Shown: positions 1 through 6,888, counted from the stretch's first letter. The stretch: 15,230 bases of DNA from an uncultured Prevotella sp. (GCA_905198745.1 CAJKDU010000051.1:1-15230), one strand, 5' to 3'. The notes: a model not told the origin generated them from the sequence alone. Program-made: numbers and translations.

Positions 1-189
1 TTAAATATCAAATATATAACTATAGTTAAGCGATTAATATCGCATCACTAGTAGTCAGATATCAAGAAAAGTGAGAGTTTTTTGCAAAAAACAAAAAACT
101 TTCCTGGGCGTGCGCGAGAGAGAGCGGTCATCAAACAAAGTTGCAAGAGGACGACACCTAATAGATGCTGGACTTCAGTCTGTTCTGTA
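1..189. other. Intergenic sequence at left edge
   Basis: No coding region is supportable here. It is the 3' flank of the minus-strand Dna2-like gene. It holds an A/T-rich palindrome (77-92) and one arm of an 11-bp inverted repeat (128-138), whose partner (197-207) lies just inside the 3' end of the gene. On the minus strand TATATTTG at 16-9 fits the Bacteroidota -7 consensus and would point out of the window, but no TTTG lies at the right distance, so I do not call a promoter. Confidence 0.5.
76..100. repeat. A/T-rich palindrome, possible weak terminator
   Basis: Positions 77-92 read GTTTTTTGCAAAAAAC, a perfect 16-bp palindrome. An overlapping perfect 9-bp inverted repeat (76-84 with 92-100) allows a second, looped fold. 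It lies about 90 bp beyond the stop of the minus-strand operon and carries T runs on both strands. It could therefore act as a weak bidirectional terminator, or be a protein-binding palindrome. The stem has few G/C pairs, so the terminator role is only inferred. Confidence 0.35.
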
Positions 190-3100
190 TCAATCATTGT
201 TTGATGAATGACTTTCTATATAGGAAATGAGGCTGTGGAATATGTGGTCAGCGGAAAGAACGGAACGATTGCCTGTAATGATCATCTGCTTGCGGGCACG
301 GGTGATTGCAACGTTCAGCTTGCGGTCAATCACATAGCCGTCTTCCTCAAAACGATTGCCGGCAAGAAAGCCTAACTGATAGTGGTTCTGCACAGTGAAG
401 GAATAGATAATTACGTCGCGTTGCGAACCCTGATAACGTTCTACGGTGTCGATGGTGATGCTACAGAGTGCGGGAATGTCGAGCAGTTCCAGTTGCTTGC
501 GTATCATGGCTATCTGGTTACGATAGGGCACAATGACACCCACCGTCTTGTCGGCATCAAAATGCTCGCCGTAGAAACGATGGATGCGCCTCACCATGTC
601 TGCCACGATTTTTGCCTCAGCAGGATTCACCTTGTCCGACAATCCCGGACGCTTGCACAAAGGACTTTCCACATAAATCATGCGGTGTGTCTTGAGCTGT
701 TCATCCCTGTCGTCGAGAGCCGGAGCATCGTAGCCCAAGGTGGTTTCTTCCTGGTGGGGGCACGGAACGGGTTGTAGCCGTTCACGCTGATAAAACATCT
801 TGTTGGGAAATTCAGCCACCTCGGGGTGCATGCGTCCCTGCTTGCGCAAGGTTCCGATGAAGTCGGTACGGCCCGCTGCACGTTCGGTCTTGATGAGTCT
901 TTCAAAAAGAGAGTTGCGACAGTCATCAAGATGGATGCCGAGAAGCAATGGGTCGTCGACTTCCGACGCAGCCACACTCTGCTGCACCACTGCCGGCAGC
1001 TGCTTATGGTCACCGATAAGCACAAACCGGTCAATCGCCAAGCCATCCTTGTATTCGCCTCCATGGGCGGCAAGCAAGCCGATAAGGTCGGGCTCGAGAA
1101 TCTGGCTTGACTCGTCGACAATGGCGAGTGAGAAATGCTTGACGTTGAACAGATATTGCCGTGAAAGCATAGTAGAAGTAGTGCCCACGATGATCCTCGA
1201 ATCGGCAATCATCGAGGAAATGTCGTGAAGATGCGCCATGGCGGCAGAGCGCTTGGAAAGCAACTTGTCGCGAAATCGCGGTGCACAACTGAATTCGTTG
1301 CCTATTCGTATATAGTCGATGCCCGCATCGGAAAGCATCTCGCAAATTTCGTCCACCGCCCGGTTTGTGTATGACATGAGGAGCAGGGAATGTTCCTTCT
1401 CCACCAGTTCCTCTTCCACCATGAACCGCAGAGCCATGGAGGTCTTGCCCGTTCCGGGAGGCCCCACCAACAGATAGTAGTCAAGTGCCTGTTTCACCTG
1501 AAGCAGAACAGGGTCGTAGTTAGGGTTGTAGCTGCGGGAAAGTTGCCGGCTGGTGTCTTTTCGGGGCGGACGTTGCCCCAAAAGAAGAGCCTTGCGTTCG
1601 GACTTTGAGGTGAGGAAGTGGAAGAGCGATCCCACGGCTGCCGACCCCATACTGCCCTTGCACGATTCCACAGCATAAGGCAGACGGCAGTCGAGAATGT
1701 CGGGATTCTGCAACCCGTCACACAACTGCACGGTGAGCCGCTCATGGTGTATCTCCGTGAGAAAGCACTTGAAGAGTATGGCATGGCGCATGTCGGGTTC
1801 TTCCCGTTTCTTATAACTATAAAGATACACCATGTCACCCTGCCGGAAATTGGGCAGGAAGTCTTCGCCCTGATCGGGCACGGCAAGCGTGATGGTGTCA
1901 TAGCCATTGTAGTCGTTGCTGCGCTGCTTGTCGGTGATGGTCAGTTCCACGTAGATGTTGCCGCCTTCACGCTTCTCTGCCAGCGGCACGTTCCAGGCGT
2001 CTGCGCCGTTGAACGAGTGCCCGTCACTGTTGCCCACCCTACTGATGATCTGTTCCATATTGACGAAGTCGTACATCCGGCAGAAATAGCTCCGTTCCAA
2101 GGACGAGAGCGAATGAAGGACGGATGTGACATATTGCTGTTCTGGAAGGATATAGCGATGATAGAAAGAACTCCCGTCGTGGTGGACATTGAGCGTCTCG
2201 GGAGTGAACAGCGGAAGTGCCGGCGCCAAGCCGTTCTTTGCCACCCAGAAATTGAATGCCACCACCTGGTTTCTGAACTTGATGGCTTCGCGGAAGAGCT
2301 TTTGATAGAATGACACGACCAGGAGTCCCTGCTCGGGAGGATACTTGGAATAGAGCAACCGGATGTCTACCGTATTGTTCCCCAAATGGAAGTTGTATCT
2401 CAACACGCCATAGTATAGGAGCAACTGCACATAGTGGTTTTCCAGTTGCTTGCTGCCGTAGGAATTACGCTGTCCGCTGGTGAGATTGTAATTCTTGCCC
2501 GACTTTTGCTCCACAAGCAGTTGCATATCGGTAGTCATCAAGTCGACACGGCCTTGCACGCCCAGGCTTTCGCAAATGAACGAAGGCTCCAATATGGCCT
2601 TCTCCCGCTTGTATTTCCTGAACAGTTCCTCTACCGTGAGTTGGAGGTTCTCCACTTGCGACATGGCATCGCGCTTGAAAGACTGCGGGTCGAAAGCGGT
2701 GCAGGAACAGAATTCGAGCGCCTTCTCGTGAAAATTGTTGCGCAGCGTGTCGGAGAAGGCATAGTCACGGATATCCTTGCTGTTGACAATGTCGTCGAGA
2801 GCACTGCTGGCAAAGTTACCAAGCAGGATGGGCTGGGTGTTGGCCTTGGGCTTCAGCTGGTTGAACAAATACTGGAGTGAATGATGACCGCAACTGGTAA
2901 AGCATGCGGCTATGCTACTGATATCCAGCAGATAGTCGGGTTCCACAATGATATAGTCAGGCGTGACTACCGGCCGGTCGGGGTCGGTCTTGTCTATATG
3001 GCAGTTGAGCAAGTTGACCTGCATGCCCAGTTTCAGCACCTTGCCCAAATAGGCAAAATGTTCAGCCGTGCAGTTCACCTGCAGGGTGCCGCCTCCATCC

Positions 3101-3555
3101 TGGTCTATCTCCACCTCCACATGCGGCATATCCACACGCTTCACCACGCATCTGAGTCGGACCATGTCTATCGGGCCCAAACCCGTGTAAGGTCTGGGCT
3201 CCACAGGAATCCTGCCCACAAGCGTGCCTGGAATGGGCTTGGAGAACACGGCTGATATAAAGACACACAAAGCCCTTGCGTCGTACATCAGGTCTTCGTG
3301 GCTCAAAGGCAGCGAATGGTTTGAATTGCGGCGCATCTGCTGGATGGCTACAATGTCGCGGGTATGCACGTGGTGAGCCTTGCAAAGATAGTCCACTTGC
3401 GAGAAAAGGTTGCCGAATGCCTGCCGGGTTTCCTTGATAGCCTCATGGCAAGCAAGCACCAGCGTCTCGTGCATCAGGCGGTTCACCTCGCCTTCCTTTT
3501 CCTTGTCTATGATTTCGACCACCCGGTCGAAAAGTTCGTCAGCCGAAACATCCAT
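190..3555 (-). CDS. Dna2-like RecB-family nuclease / SF1 helicase
   Basis: A 1121-residue cytoplasmic DNA-processing enzyme that joins a PD-(D/E)XK nuclease to a superfamily 1 helicase. The nuclease core shows D338 (GRVD), E349-x-K351 (EQKSG) and the RecB-type Q377-x3-Y381. The helicase has Walker A GPPGTGKT with K704, motif II D814-E-S-S-Q, motif III GDHKQLP (D849, Q852), a PYRNQ motif IV, a YQGSQRD motif V and motif VI AITRARK (R1086, R1088). OB- or barrel-like segments flank the nuclease (about 130-200 and 550-620). The arrangement is that of Dna2 and related bacterial proteins, and the inferred role is processing of DNA ends or replication and repair intermediates. The four iron-sulfur cysteines of Dna2 are not visible. 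The ATG at 3555 is preferred because it follows the upp stop by 4 bp. An ATG at 3594 would add 13 residues and overlap upp by 35 bp. Confidence 0.85.
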   Translation of the reverse strand: MDVSADELFDRVVEIIDKEKEGEVNRLMHETLVLACHEAIKETRQAFGNLFSQVDYLCKAHHVHTRDIVAIQQMRRNSNHSLPLSHEDLMYDARALCVFISAVFSKPIPGTLVGRIPVEPRPYTGLGPIDMVRLRCVVKRVDMPHVEVEIDQDGGGTLQVNCTAEHFAYLGKVLKLGMQVNLLNCHIDKTDPDRPVVTPDYIIVEPDYLLDISSIAACFTSCGHHSLQYLFNQLKPKANTQPILLGNFASSALDDIVNSKDIRDYAFSDTLRNNFHEKALEFCSCTAFDPQSFKRDAMSQVENLQLTVEELFRKYKREKAILEPSFICESLGVQGRVDLMTTDMQLLVEQKSGKNYNLTSGQRNSYGSKQLENHYVQLLLYYGVLRYNFHLGNNTVDIRLLYSKYPPEQGLLVVSFYQKLFREAIKFRNQVVAFNFWVAKNGLAPALPLFTPETLNVHHDGSSFYHRYILPEQQYVTSVLHSLSSLERSYFCRMYDFVNMEQIISRVGNSDGHSFNGADAWNVPLAEKREGGNIYVELTITDKQRSNDYNGYDTITLAVPDQGEDFLPNFRQGDMVYLYSYKKREEPDMRHAILFKCFLTEIHHERLTVQLCDGLQNPDILDCRLPYAVESCKGSMGSAAVGSLFHFLTSKSERKALLLGQRPPRKDTSRQLSRSYNPNYDPVLLQVKQALDYYLLVGPPGTGKTSMALRFMVEEELVEKEHSLLLMSYTNRAVDEICEMLSDAGIDYIRIGNEFSCAPRFRDKLLSKRSAAMAHLHDISSMIADSRIIVGTTSTMLSRQYLFNVKHFSLAIVDESSQILEPDLIGLLAAHGGEYKDGLAIDRFVLIGDHKQLPAVVQQSVAASEVDDPLLLGIHLDDCRNSLFERLIKTERAAGRTDFIGTLRKQGRMHPEVAEFPNKMFYQRERLQPVPCPHQEETTLGYDAPALDDRDEQLKTHRMIYVESPLCKRPGLSDKVNPAEAKIVADMVRRIHRFYGEHFDADKTVGVIVPYRNQIAMIRKQLELLDIPALCSITIDTVERYQGSQRDVIIYSFTVQNHYQLGFLAGNRFEEDGYVIDRKLNVAITRARKQMIITGNRSVLSADHIFHSLISYIESHSSNND

Positions 3556-3559
3556 CAGC

Positions 3560-4219
3560 CTACAGTTTTTCGCCGTAGCAAAGGTCGCCAGCATCGCCGA
3601 ATCCCGGCACGATATACTTGTGATCGTTCATGCCCGGGTCTATGGCTCCGCACCAGATGGTAGTCTCCCCGTCGGGGAAAGTATTCTTCACATGGTCAAT
3701 GCCTTCGGGAGTAGCGATGACACAAGCCACGTGCACATGCTTCGGAGTTCCTTTGGTGAGGAAAGCCTTGTAGCCCAATTCCATGGAACCGCCTGTGGCG
3801 AGCATAGGGTCAACGATTATCAGGGTCTTACCGTCAAGATTGGGCGTGGCAAGATATTCCACGTGTATGCCCACCTCGGTGTGTGCCTCGTCCGTATAGG
3901 CACGGTAGGCACTCACGAAGGCATTGCCCGCATGGTCGAACACATTCAGGAATCCGGTGTGGAAAGGAAGACCTGCACGGAAGATGGTGGCAATGACCAC
4001 ATCGTCTTCAGGCACCCGAACCTGGCTCACGCCGAGCGGAGTCTGCACTTGTTTGGTCACGTATTTGAGTGTCTTGCTGATTTCGAACGCCTCCATTTCG
4101 CCTATTCTCATAATGTTGTTGCGAAACAGAAGACGGTTCTGCTGATAGTTGATGTCGCGTATTTCCGACATATACTGCCCCATAATGGAGTCGGTATCGC
4201 TGAAGTTAATGATGTTCAT
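3560..4219 (-). CDS. upp: Uracil phosphoribosyltransferase
   Basis: Pyrimidine salvage enzyme that makes UMP and pyrophosphate from uracil and PRPP in the cytoplasm. The 219-residue product is slightly longer than the usual 208-210. It carries the PRPP-binding signature IIVDPMLATGGS (D137 to S145) and the C-terminal uracil-binding motif PGFGDAGDLCYG, matching the GLGDAGDR motif of E. coli Upp. The extra length is at the N terminus (MNIINFSDTDSIMGQY). The ATG at 4219 is supported by a consensus promoter immediately upstream. An internal ATG at codon 13 is possible but would remove part of the N-terminal segment. The stop lies 4 bp from the preferred start of the downstream nuclease-helicase gene, so the two are probably cotranscribed and may be translationally coupled. 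No functional link between them is obvious. Confidence 0.93.
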   Translation of the reverse strand: MNIINFSDTDSIMGQYMSEIRDINYQQNRLLFRNNIMRIGEMEAFEISKTLKYVTKQVQTPLGVSQVRVPEDDVVIATIFRAGLPFHTGFLNVFDHAGNAFVSAYRAYTDEAHTEVGIHVEYLATPNLDGKTLIIVDPMLATGGSMELGYKAFLTKGTPKHVHVACVIATPEGIDHVKNTFPDGETTIWCGAIDPGMNDHKYIVPGFGDAGDLCYGEKL

Positions 4220-4232
4220 AGTGATTTTTATG

Positions 4233-4264
4233 CAAAGTTACTGCAAATCAAAATCAATTGCAAA
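4233..4264 (-). promoter_or_regulatory. Bacteroidota-type promoter for upp
   Basis: Read on the minus strand, a -33 element TTTG (4264-4261) is followed after exactly 20 bp by TAACTTTG (4240-4233), a full match to the TAnnTTTG -7 consensus. Transcription would be expected to start roughly at 4225-4228, only about 6-9 bases before the upp ATG at 4219. The transcript would then be nearly leaderless. Element positions are read directly; the start site is inferred from usual spacing. Confidence 0.75.
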
Positions 4265-4302
4265 GTCCAACTTACAAATGTGCTTCATTTAAGCTACTTT
4301 AA

Positions 4303-4319
4303 CCTAAAAAGCATTTAGG
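4303..4319. repeat. CCTAAA/TTTAGG inverted repeat upstream of pckA
   Basis: A 6-bp inverted repeat with a 5-base spacer (4303-4308 and 4314-4319) lies 24 bp upstream of the pckA -33 element, between the two divergent promoters. TTTAGG recurs at 4381 and 4393 near the predicted pckA transcription start. The position would suit an operator, but the arms are short and no regulator is identified. Confidence 0.3.
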
Positions 4320-4343
4320 GAAATTGATTTTGAATGACAAATC

Positions 4344-4374
4344 TTTGCCGAAGTTGATTTTTTTGTTACCTTTG
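4344..4374 (+). promoter_or_regulatory. Bacteroidota-type promoter for pckA
   Basis: TTTG at 4344-4347 is separated by 19 bp from TACCTTTG at 4367-4374, an exact match to the TTTG-N19-TAnnTTTG consensus of the Bacteroidota primary sigma factor. Start of transcription is expected near 4380-4382, giving a leader of about 48 bases before the ATG at 4429. This excludes an in-frame ATG at 4324, which lies upstream of the promoter. Confidence 0.8.
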
Positions 4375-4428
4375 CAGCGATTTAGGATATTGTTTAGGAA
4401 ACATTCACAACTTAAATACAATTTTAAA

Positions 4429-6042
4429 ATGGCAAAGTTTGATAAGTCAGTTTTGGCACAGTACGGAATCACAGGTACAACTGAGATTCTCTACAATCCT
4501 TCTTACGAGGTGTTGTTCAACGAAGAGACCAAGGAAGGTCTCCAGGGTTACGAGGTAGGTCAGGAGACTGAACTCGGCGCCGTTAACGTGATGACTGGTA
4601 TCTACACAGGTCGTTCACCTAAGGACAAGTTCATCGTAGACGACGAGAACTCTCACGACACAGTATGGTGGGATTCTGAGGAATATCACAACGACAACCA
4701 CCGCGCAAGCAAGGAAGCTTGGGCTGCAGTTAAAGAAATCGCCAAGAAGGAACTTTCAAACAAGAAACTTTACGTGGTAGACGGTTTCTGCGGTACACAC
4801 AAGGACACCCGCATGAAGGTTCGTTTCATCGTGGAGGTTGCTTGGCAGGCTCACTTCGTAACAAATATGTTCATCCGTCCTCAGAACGAGGCAGAATTCG
4901 ACCAGGATCCCGACTTTATCGTTTACAACGCATCAAAGGCAAAGGTTGAGAACTGGAAAGAACTCGGCTTGCATTCTGAGACAGCCGTTGTGTTCAACGT
5001 TACTTCTAAGGAGCAGGTTATCATCAACACATGGTATGGTGGTGAAATGAAGAAGGGTATGTTCTCTATGATGAACTACTTCCTTCCCCTCAAGGGCATG
5101 GCTTCTATGCACTGCTCTGCCAACACCGATATGAACGGTGAGAACACAGCCATTTTCTTCGGTCTGTCAGGTACTGGCAAGACTACTCTTTCTACCGATC
5201 CTAAGCGCAAGCTCATCGGCGACGACGAGCACGGATGGGACGACGAGGGCGTGTTCAACTTCGAAGGCGGCTGCTATGCCAAGGTTATCAACCTCGACAA
5301 GGAGTCAGAGCCAGACATCTACAACGCTATCCGCCGCGACGCTCTCCTCGAGAACGTTACAGTAGACAAGAACGGCAAGATTGACTTCGCCGACAAGAGC
5401 GTTACCGAGAACACTCGTGTTTCTTATCCTATCTATCACATCAAGAACATCCAGCGTCCTTACTCACAGGGTCCTGCTGCCAAGCAGGTTATCTTCCTGT
5501 CTGCCGACGCCTTCGGTGTGCTTCCTCCAGTGTCTATCCTCAACGCTGAGCAGACCAAGTACTACTTCCTCTCTGGCTTCACAGCCAAGTTGGCAGGTAC
5601 AGAGCGTGGCATCACAGAGCCTACTCCTACATTCTCTGCTTGCTTCGGCCAGGCATTCCTCGAGCTTCACCCAACAAAGTATGCCGAGGAGCTGGTAAAG
5701 AAGATGGAGAAGAGCGGTGCCAAGGCTTACCTCGTGAACACAGGTTGGAACGGCACAGGCAAGCGTATTTCCATCCGCGACACACGTGGTATCATCGACG
5801 CTATCCTCGACCACTCTATCGACGCTGCTCCTACCAAGGAGATTCCTTTCTTCAACTTCGTTGTTCCTACACAGCTCGAAGGTGTTGATCCTAAGATCCT
5901 CGACCCACGCGACACATATGCTGATGCCGCTCAGTGGGAAGAAAAGGCTAAGGATCTCGCTGCCCGCTTCATCAAGAACTTCAAGAAGTATGAAGGCAAC
6001 GAGGCTGGCAAGGCTCTCGTAGCTGCTGGTCCTCAGCTCTAA
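4429..6042 (+). CDS. pckA: Phosphoenolpyruvate carboxykinase (ATP)
   Basis: Interconverts oxaloacetate plus ATP with PEP, CO2 and ADP. In succinate-forming Bacteroidales it is thought to run mainly in the carboxylating direction, fixing CO2 and gaining ATP. The 537-residue product matches E. coli PckA (540). Visible residues include R62 in GRSPKDK, H228 in MHCSAN (metal), the Walker A loop GLSGTGKTT with K251, D266 in IGDDEHGW (metal) and the GTERGITEPTPTFSACFG segment near the nucleotide site. These line up with E. coli R65, H232, K254 and D269. The start at 4429 is chosen because the promoter lies between it and the upstream in-frame ATG at 4324, and because MAKFDKSVLAQYG opens like a normal family N terminus. 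Codon use is strongly biased towards a few codons (GAC, AAG, CTC, GTT), suggesting high expression. It is monocistronic, ended by its own terminator. Confidence 0.97.
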   Translation: MAKFDKSVLAQYGITGTTEILYNPSYEVLFNEETKEGLQGYEVGQETELGAVNVMTGIYTGRSPKDKFIVDDENSHDTVWWDSEEYHNDNHRASKEAWAAVKEIAKKELSNKKLYVVDGFCGTHKDTRMKVRFIVEVAWQAHFVTNMFIRPQNEAEFDQDPDFIVYNASKAKVENWKELGLHSETAVVFNVTSKEQVIINTWYGGEMKKGMFSMMNYFLPLKGMASMHCSANTDMNGENTAIFFGLSGTGKTTLSTDPKRKLIGDDEHGWDDEGVFNFEGGCYAKVINLDKESEPDIYNAIRRDALLENVTVDKNGKIDFADKSVTENTRVSYPIYHIKNIQRPYSQGPAAKQVIFLSADAFGVLPPVSILNAEQTKYYFLSGFTAKLAGTERGITEPTPTFSACFGQAFLELHPTKYAEELVKKMEKSGAKAYLVNTGWNGTGKRISIRDTRGIIDAILDHSIDAAPTKEIPFFNFVVPTQLEGVDPKILDPRDTYADAAQWEEKAKDLAARFIKNFKKYEGNEAGKALVAAGPQL

Positions 6043-6078
6043 TTCCATCAAGATTATTCATTAGATTTTGATACAAGT

Positions 6079-6112
6079 ATCCCGTCTGGCTTCTGTCAGG
6101 CGGGATTTTTTT
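6079..6112 (+). terminator. Intrinsic terminator of pckA
   Basis: A 12-bp stem (ATCCCGTCTGGC at 6079-6090 with GTCAGGCGGGAT at 6095-6106, two G-U pairs) encloses a TTCT loop and runs straight into seven T residues (6106-6112). It begins 36 bp after the pckA stop and is a textbook rho-independent terminator. Confidence 0.92.
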
Positions 6113-6221
6113 GCTCTTGTCTACCGACAGCCGTCATGTTCTTGAAAGCCAAGTGATGCCCCCAAACACGCACCGGCAACAAAATAAGCCATAACGCTCC
6201 CGACGGCAAGACACTATGCAC

Positions 6222-6255
6222 TGGAATCCGCCTGTCACCGGACAGTAAAATTCCA
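6222..6255. repeat. Bipartite hairpin
   Basis: TGGAAT (6222-6227) pairs with ATTCCA (6250-6255), and inside it CTGTC (6232-6236) pairs with GACAG (6241-6245) around an ACCG loop. A symmetric 4-by-4 internal loop separates the two stems. No T run follows, so it is not a typical terminator. It could be part of a structured RNA or a chance fold. Confidence 0.35.
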
Positions 6256-6328
6256 ACAACGGAGTAAACAGTGAAAAGAGGCACACTTGCTTGCAGTTAA
6301 TGGGCAGTTAGCGCATGGTCACACTGCC

Positions 6329-6367
6329 TGGGCACTCGATGCCCACGACGTGGGCATCGAGTGCCCA
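6329..6367. repeat. 39-bp nested palindrome of TGGGCA/TGCCCA hexamers
   Basis: A perfect palindrome with arms 6329-6347 and 6349-6367 around a single central A. Each arm is itself an inverted repeat: TGGGCA (6329), TGCCCA (6340), TGGGCA (6351) and TGCCCA (6362) alternate, separated by 5-bp spacers and so spaced exactly 11 bp. Two further TGGGCA copies lie at 6301 and 6385, both followed by GT. The region could fold as one long hairpin or as two short ones. No T run follows. Candidate roles are a multimeric protein-binding site, a REP-like intergenic repeat or a recombination site; none is demonstrated. Confidence 0.75.
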
Positions 6368-6496
6368 AAGTCAGGAACCCCAATTGGGCAGTACATTGGA
6401 AGAAAGAGGAGCAAGCAGACTGAACGACTAAACTATTTGTGCTACGACGTCAGGAAACGGAGAAATAAGCCGACACAAGCGGCACAATCGACAAGA

Positions 6497-6538
6497 GTGA
6501 TGGATAAGTGATAGATTGGTGATGGATAAGTGATAGAT
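6497..6538. repeat. Four direct repeats of GTGATRGAT, 11-bp period
   Basis: Nonamers start at 6497 (GTGATGGAT), 6508 (GTGATAGAT), 6519 (GTGATGGAT) and 6530 (GTGATAGAT), each followed by a 2-bp linker, giving an exact 11-bp period and a 22-bp higher-order unit. Close relatives occur at 6616-6622 (GTGATAG) and 6623-6631 (GTGATAGAT). Direct repeats once per helical turn resemble in geometry the sites of OmpR/PhoB-type response regulators, but the sequence matches none that I recognise. Confidence 0.7.
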
Positions 6539-6851
6539 AAACAACGGATATTGGAATGCAAAAAATCTTATCCAATTGAAAACAAGCATGTTACAAAAAC
6601 ACACAACTGAAAATAGTGATAGGTGATAGATATTTAGAAAAAATAAAAACATGTACACACAGTAGAAACGAACCAACCGGACATTCCCTGTATACCCCCG
6701 CACACGTCCACAACTGCAAGCATAGTTTGCGCGCAACAATATTTGCAGAAAAACTTGATGCAAAACTCTAAATAGACCTTAAAAAACGCGCTTGTAACCA
6801 TTAAATTACATAATTCAAAGCGAAAATGAACGTTGTTTGCGGATTTCTGAC

Positions 6852-6859
6852 TAAATTTG
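6852..6859 (+). promoter_or_regulatory. -7 element of the envelope-operon promoter
   Basis: TAAATTTG fully matches TAnnTTTG and continues as CAGC, as does the pckA promoter. The -33 side is weaker: TTG at 6833-6835 is 16 bp away and TTTG at 6836-6839 only 12 bp. Transcription starting near 6865 would give a leader of about 24 bases to the ATG at 6889 and would exclude the upstream in-frame ATG at 6826. Confidence 0.6.
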
Positions 6860-6888
6860 CAGCTAAAAATAAACATATAGTAGACCGC

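Larger units (their letters stand above)
6113..6851. other. Long intergenic region with repeats, no supported gene
   Basis: About 740 bp between the pckA terminator and the envelope-operon promoter. Short open frames exist on both strands, for example 6287-6511 plus and 6428-6763 minus. They have low-complexity or Cys/Phe-rich products, no family signature and no promoter, so I reject them as genes. The left half is of mixed composition; the right half (from about 6500) is A/T rich. It contains a bipartite hairpin (6222-6255), a nested palindrome (6329-6367), an 11-bp-phased direct-repeat array (6497-6538), a related double repeat (6616-6631) and the short palindrome TTGCGCGCAA (6727-6736). 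A non-coding RNA or a regulatory region is possible but not shown. Confidence 0.6.

Noticed and set aside
1618..2313. 231-codon open frame on the plus strand opposite the nuclease-helicase gene
   Set aside because: Antisense to a conserved coding region with clear motifs, and with no promoter or family signature of its own.
190..4219. Anti-phage defence island around the nuclease-helicase
   Set aside because: The only neighbours are the housekeeping genes upp and pckA; there is no second defence gene, mobile element or integration scar in view.
3410..4318. 302-codon open frame on the plus strand opposite upp
   Set aside because: It lies antisense to the well-supported upp gene, covers the upp promoter and has no recognisable family features; it is a product of the opposite-strand codon pattern.
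5464..6051. 195-codon minus-strand open frame opposite pckA
   Set aside because: Strong codon bias in pckA suppresses antisense stop codons; the product resembles no known protein.
6329..6367. Second pckA terminator
   Set aside because: There is no T run after the palindrome, and a strong terminator already sits at 6079-6112.
6287..6511. Small plus-strand open frame in the long intergenic region
   Set aside because: It runs through the nested palindrome, has no promoter and its sequence looks like translated repeat DNA.
6497..6631. CRISPR array
   Set aside because: The repeats are only 9 bp with 2-bp linkers, there are no unique spacers of 25-40 bp, and no cas genes are nearby.
6428..6763. 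Minus-strand 111-codon open frame rich in Phe, Cys and Tyr
   Set aside because: Composition follows from A/T-rich DNA read on the opposite strand, and it crosses the direct-repeat array; no domain is recognisable.
6826..6888. Upstream start of the lipoprotein gene (ATG at 6826)
   Set aside because: The TAAATTTG promoter element lies downstream of it, and the extension would bury the lipoprotein signal peptide.
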